DNA of 11,477 bases from Thermoplasmatota archaeon (GTDB lineage Bacteria; Pseudomonadota; Gammaproteobacteria; Burkholderiales; Thiobacillaceae), in contig JAMCVR010000072.1 in NCBI GenBank assembly GCA_023475455.1, positions 1-11,477 on the forward strand. Reading direction: 5' to 3'. The translations under genes and the position numbers were made by a program. The notes beneath the pieces were generated by a model. That model was given only the letters and a program-made list of their open reading frames with translations, was not told where the DNA came from and did not search any database. This document shows positions 6,919-11,477 of this stretch, piece by piece (positions within the stretch are counted from its first letter, which is position 1; every line of letters begins with the position of its first letter).

Positions 6919-8391
6919 ATGAAACGCGCAGCACTCAAAGTTCTGTTTGTGGCCAGCGAAGCCTATCCGCTGGTGAAAACCGGCGGGCTGGGCGATGTGG
7001 TGTACAGCCTGCCGCATGCCCTGCACGACCTCGGCACCGTCATCCGCCTGGTGCTGCCGGGCTATCGCGCGCTGCTGCGCCAGCTCGACCAGGTGCGCAT
7101 ACTTGGCTGGCTCGACGTGCGCGGCGCCGAGGGCATCGTCAGCGCGCGCATCCTGGAAACGCGCCATCCCGATTTTGCGTTTCCGCTGTGGATAGTCGAT
7201 TGTCCGCCGCTGTTCGACCGCGCGGGCAATCCCTATGTCAATGCCGGCGGTCAGGATTGGCCGGACAACGCCGAGCGCTTCGCGGTGTTTGCGCGGGTGG
7301 CGGCGCTGTTGGCGCAGGATGCGCTGGACATCGGCTGGCAGCCGTCGGTGGTGCACACGCACGACTGGCAGAGCGGGCTCGCGGCCGCGTTCCTGGCCGA
7401 CCAGCCGGTGCGCCCGAAAACCGTGTTCACCATCCACAACCTGGCCTACGGCGGATATTTTTCGCACACCGATTTCGTTCGCCTGCAGCTGCCCAGCCAC
7501 TGGTGGTCGCCCGAAGGCGTGGAATTCCACGGCGGCTTTTCCATGCTGAAGGCCGGCATCGTGTATGCCGACGCCGTCACCACGGTGAGCCCCACCTATG
7601 CCGCCGAAATCTGCACGCCCGAATTCGGCTATGGGCTGGATGGCCTGCTGCTCTCCGAGCAATACAAGCTGCACGGCATCCTCAACGGGATCGATACCCG
7701 GATATGGAACCCGTCCACCGATCCGCATTTGCCCGCGCATTACTCGATGAGCCGCATTCTCCCGGGCAAGCGGCGCAACAAGCAGGCCCTGCTCGAACGC
7801 TTCCTGCCGCGCGCCGACGATGCGGCGATGCGGGCGCCGCTGCTGGGCCTGGTGGGGCGGCTGGTCGAGCAGAAAGGCGTCGACTGGGTACTGGCGGCGA
7901 TCCCGGTGCTGCTCGATGAAACCGACGCGCGCTTTGTGCTGCTGGGCAGCGGTCAGGCGGTGTACGAACAGAAACTGGCGCGACTGGCCAGGCAGCATCC
8001 GCAGCGGGTGTTCGTCGAAATCGGTTACGACGAGCCGCTGGCGCACCAGATCGAGGCGGGCGCCGACCTGTTTCTGATGCCGTCGCGCTTCGAGCCGTGC
8101 GGGCTCAACCAGATGTACAGCCTGCGCTATGGCACGCCGCCCATCGTCTTCAGGACCGGTGGGCTGGCCGATACCGTCGTCGACGCAAACGCGGCCACGC
8201 TGGATGACGCCAGCGCCACCGGTTTCGTCTTCGACACGCCCGACGTGACGAATTTTCTGGATGCCATCCGGCGCGCGCTTGCGCTGTATCACCAGCCCGC
8301 ACAGTGGCGGCGGTTGCAGCAGTCCGGCATGCGCCAGTCGTTCGACTGGTCGGAGAGCGCCGGCCATTACCTTGCCCTCTATTCCACTTGA
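6919..8391 (+). CDS. glgA: Glycogen synthase (ADP-glucose), GT5
   Basis: A 490-residue protein (E. coli 477) that adds glucose from ADP-glucose to the non-reducing ends of alpha-1,4-glucan. It has the two-Rossmann GT-B layout. The N-terminal half has [19 protein letters not shown] with the ADP-glucose-binding Lys20 of [18 protein letters not shown] and TIHNLAYGG. The linker has [12 protein letters not shown]. The C-terminal half has [13 protein letters not shown] and [19 protein letters not shown] with conserved Glu392 (nt 8092), then [11 protein letters not shown] 6919 is chosen because the family begins within a few residues of [11 protein letters not shown] at 6856 would add only repeat-C peptide. 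No SD precedes the ATG; the upstream bases are CCTATATAAAA, which is unusual here. glgP follows after 17 nt. Confidence 0.96.
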   Translation: MKRAALKVLFVASEAYPLVKTGGLGDVVYSLPHALHDLGTVIRLVLPGYRALLRQLDQVRILGWLDVRGAEGIVSARILETRHPDFAFPLWIVDCPPLFDRAGNPYVNAGGQDWPDNAERFAVFARVAALLAQDALDIGWQPSVVHTHDWQSGLAAAFLADQPVRPKTVFTIHNLAYGGYFSHTDFVRLQLPSHWWSPEGVEFHGGFSMLKAGIVYADAVTTVSPTYAAEICTPEFGYGLDGLLLSEQYKLHGILNGIDTRIWNPSTDPHLPAHYSMSRILPGKRRNKQALLERFLPRADDAAMRAPLLGLVGRLVEQKGVDWVLAAIPVLLDETDARFVLLGSGQAVYEQKLARLARQHPQRVFVEIGYDEPLAHQIEAGADLFLMPSRFEPCGLNQMYSLRYGTPPIVFRTGGLADTVVDANAATLDDASATGFVFDTPDVTNFLDAIRRALALYHQPAQWRRLQQSGMRQSFDWSESAGHYLALYST

Positions 8392-8398
8392 TTTCAGC

Positions 8399-8403
8399 GG
8401 GAG
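8399..8403 (+). promoter_or_regulatory. Ribosome binding site of glgP
   Basis: GGGAG lies 5 nt before ATG 8409. It decides the start against in-frame upstream codons (8304 onward) that would lie inside glgA and add a non-conserved extension. Confidence 0.6.
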
Positions 8404-8408
8404 CCGCC

Positions 8409-10877
<2,469 letters not shown>

Positions 10878-10904
10878 GCGAGGGTGCCTGGCGTGTGCTC
10901 GGAA

Positions 10905-10933
10905 GTAAAAAGGCCGGACGCTGGCCTTTTTAC
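10905..10933. terminator. Bidirectional rho-independent terminator between glgP and panD
   Basis: GTAAAAAGGCC (10905-10915) and GGCCTTTTTAC (10923-10933) form a perfect 11-bp stem with a 7-nt loop. The A/T ends of the stem give a U-run on either strand. It lies 27 nt after the glgP stop and 15 nt after the panD stop, so it can serve both convergent genes. Confidence 0.85.
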
Positions 10934-10948
10934 CGGGTGGGTGGAGAC

Positions 10949-11329
10949 TTACGCCGCCTGCACCGGAATGGCGTGGCGGGTGTCCATGATGCGGTTGTCC
11001 GCGTCCACGTACACCAGTTCCGGCTCGTAGCGCGCCAGTTCCAGTTCGTTGTAGACCGCGTAGGTGGCGATGATGACGAGGTCGCCCGGATTCGCCTTGT
11101 GCGCGGCGGCGCCGTTCACCGAAATGATCCCGGAATCGCGCGCCGCGCGAATGGCATAGGTGGCGAAGCGCTCGCCGTTGGTGACGTTGTAGATCTGGAT
11201 CTGCTCGTATTCGTGGATGTTGGCCGCGTCCAGCAGGGTTTCGTCGATCGCGCACGAGCCTTCGTAGTGCAGCTCGGAATGCGTGACGGTCGCCCGGTGC
11301 AGCTTGGACTTGAGCATCGTTCTTTGCAT
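10949..11329 (-). CDS. panD: Aspartate 1-decarboxylase precursor
   Basis: A 126-residue protein, the same length as E. coli PanD. It converts L-aspartate to beta-alanine for pantothenate/CoA synthesis, and is a pyruvoyl enzyme made by self-cleavage. The cleavage site Gly24-Ser25 is present in [10 protein letters not shown]; Ser25 becomes the pyruvoyl group. Lys9, His11, Tyr22, Arg54, Thr57, Tyr58 and Asn72 all align with the E. coli active-site and processing residues. The start (ATG complement at 11327-11329) gives the family N-terminus [17 protein letters not shown] and has GAGGG 7 nt upstream. A TTG start at 11366-11368 would add 13 residues from the adjoining IS end and was not used. It is convergent with glgP and unrelated in pathway. 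The IS end lies only 21 nt upstream of the start. Confidence 0.97.
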   Translation of the reverse strand: MQRTMLKSKLHRATVTHSELHYEGSCAIDETLLDAANIHEYEQIQIYNVTNGERFATYAIRAARDSGIISVNGAAAHKANPGDLVIIATYAVYNELELARYEPELVYVDADNRIMDTRHAIPVQAA

Positions 11330-11336
11330 GACGGTG

Positions 11337-11341
11337 CCCTC
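11337..11341 (-). promoter_or_regulatory. Ribosome binding site of panD
   Basis: The - strand reads GAGGG, 7 nt before the panD ATG. Only 9 nt (including seven T on the - strand) separate it from the IS terminus at 11351, so the insertion just spared it. Confidence 0.7.
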
Positions 11342-11350
11342 ACAAAAAAA

Positions 11351-11477
11351 GGCTCTGTTGAATTTCAAGTGGGTTGTCCCGCATGAGGGTTGATGGCGTG
11401 GAAGTTGAGATTTCCGGCGATCAGGAAGATGACCGTTTTGATCGTGGCCAGTCGTGTGAAGCCACGAGCACGCCGCT
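11351..11477 (-). mobile_element. Terminal part of an insertion sequence (IS5-like), cut by the window edge
   Basis: The element appears to begin at 11351 with GGCTCTGTTGAATTTC. This resembles the terminal inverted repeats of IS5-family elements, some of which begin GGCTTTGTTGAAT. The transposase stop lies 14 nt inside this end, as expected for the right end of a compact IS. The other terminus and any target duplication are outside the window. The family assignment is from memory and should be treated as probable. Confidence 0.65.
11365..11477 (-). CDS. Transposase C-terminus (IS5-like), 5' partial
   Basis: On the - strand, 36 codons from the window edge read [18 protein letters not shown] and [18 protein letters not shown], then TGA (complement at 11365-11367). 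The [18 protein letters not shown] pattern, an Arg-rich stretch then a hydrophobic helix, is typical of the C-terminal tail of IS4/IS5-type DDE transposases. No catalytic residue lies in this part. It points toward panD, so read-through from the IS could reach panD. Confidence 0.65.
   Translation of the reverse strand, partial: RRARGFTRLATIKTVIFLIAGNLNFHAINPHAGQPT

Noticed and set aside
11330..11368. TTG start for panD inside the IS terminus, adding 13 residues
   Set aside because: The family starts at [13 protein letters not shown], there is a good SD for ATG 11329, and the extra residues come from the IS end.

Overview
The window is a GC-rich glycogen / alpha-glucan metabolism cluster, all on the + strand: GH57 glycosidase (partial) - malQ - glgB - glgA - glgP. 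A convergent panD (aspartate decarboxylase) lies on the - strand, and the end of an insertion sequence sits just upstream of panD. Protein style, codon use, the 126-residue PanD and the short-unit hairpin repeats suggest a betaproteobacterium, perhaps near Thiobacillus/Nitrosomonadales. That placement is inference from memory of the families, not a database result.

Layout. 1-1683: GH57 glycoside hydrolase, open at the left edge and carrying an in-frame duplication. 1684-1851: hairpin repeat A. 1852-3219: malQ. 3220-3382: hairpin repeat B, same family as A. 3383-6793: glgB, broken in this sequence by two perfect direct duplications (periods 596 and 607 bp). 6794-6918: hairpin repeat C, a different family built of heptamers. 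6919-8391: glgA. 8409-10877: glgP. 10905-10933: shared bidirectional terminator. 10949-11329 (-): panD. 11351-11477: terminal end of an IS with the transposase C-terminus on the - strand. glgC and glgX are not in the window.

Function. GlgA extends alpha-1,4 chains from ADP-glucose, GlgB adds alpha-1,6 branches, GlgP releases glucose-1-phosphate, MalQ disproportionates short maltodextrins, and the GH57 enzyme probably acts on alpha-glucans as well. The shared strand and tight spacing suggest one operon ending at the terminator after glgP.

Two things stand out. First, three exact direct duplications (127 or more, 593 and 609 bp of identical sequence) occur within the first 6.7 kb. Removing one copy of each glgB pair restores an uninterrupted 735-residue GlgB, so an assembly error is the leading explanation and real tandem duplication the alternative. 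Second, each of the three junctions GH57/malQ, malQ/glgB and glgB/glgA has the same layout: the upstream stop codon overlaps an ATG, an inverted-repeat element follows, and the next gene's usable ATG comes right after the element. In repeats A and B the element itself supplies the Shine-Dalgarno and spacer. A small open frame runs through each of A and B, from the upstream stop to (or within 10 nt of) the next start.
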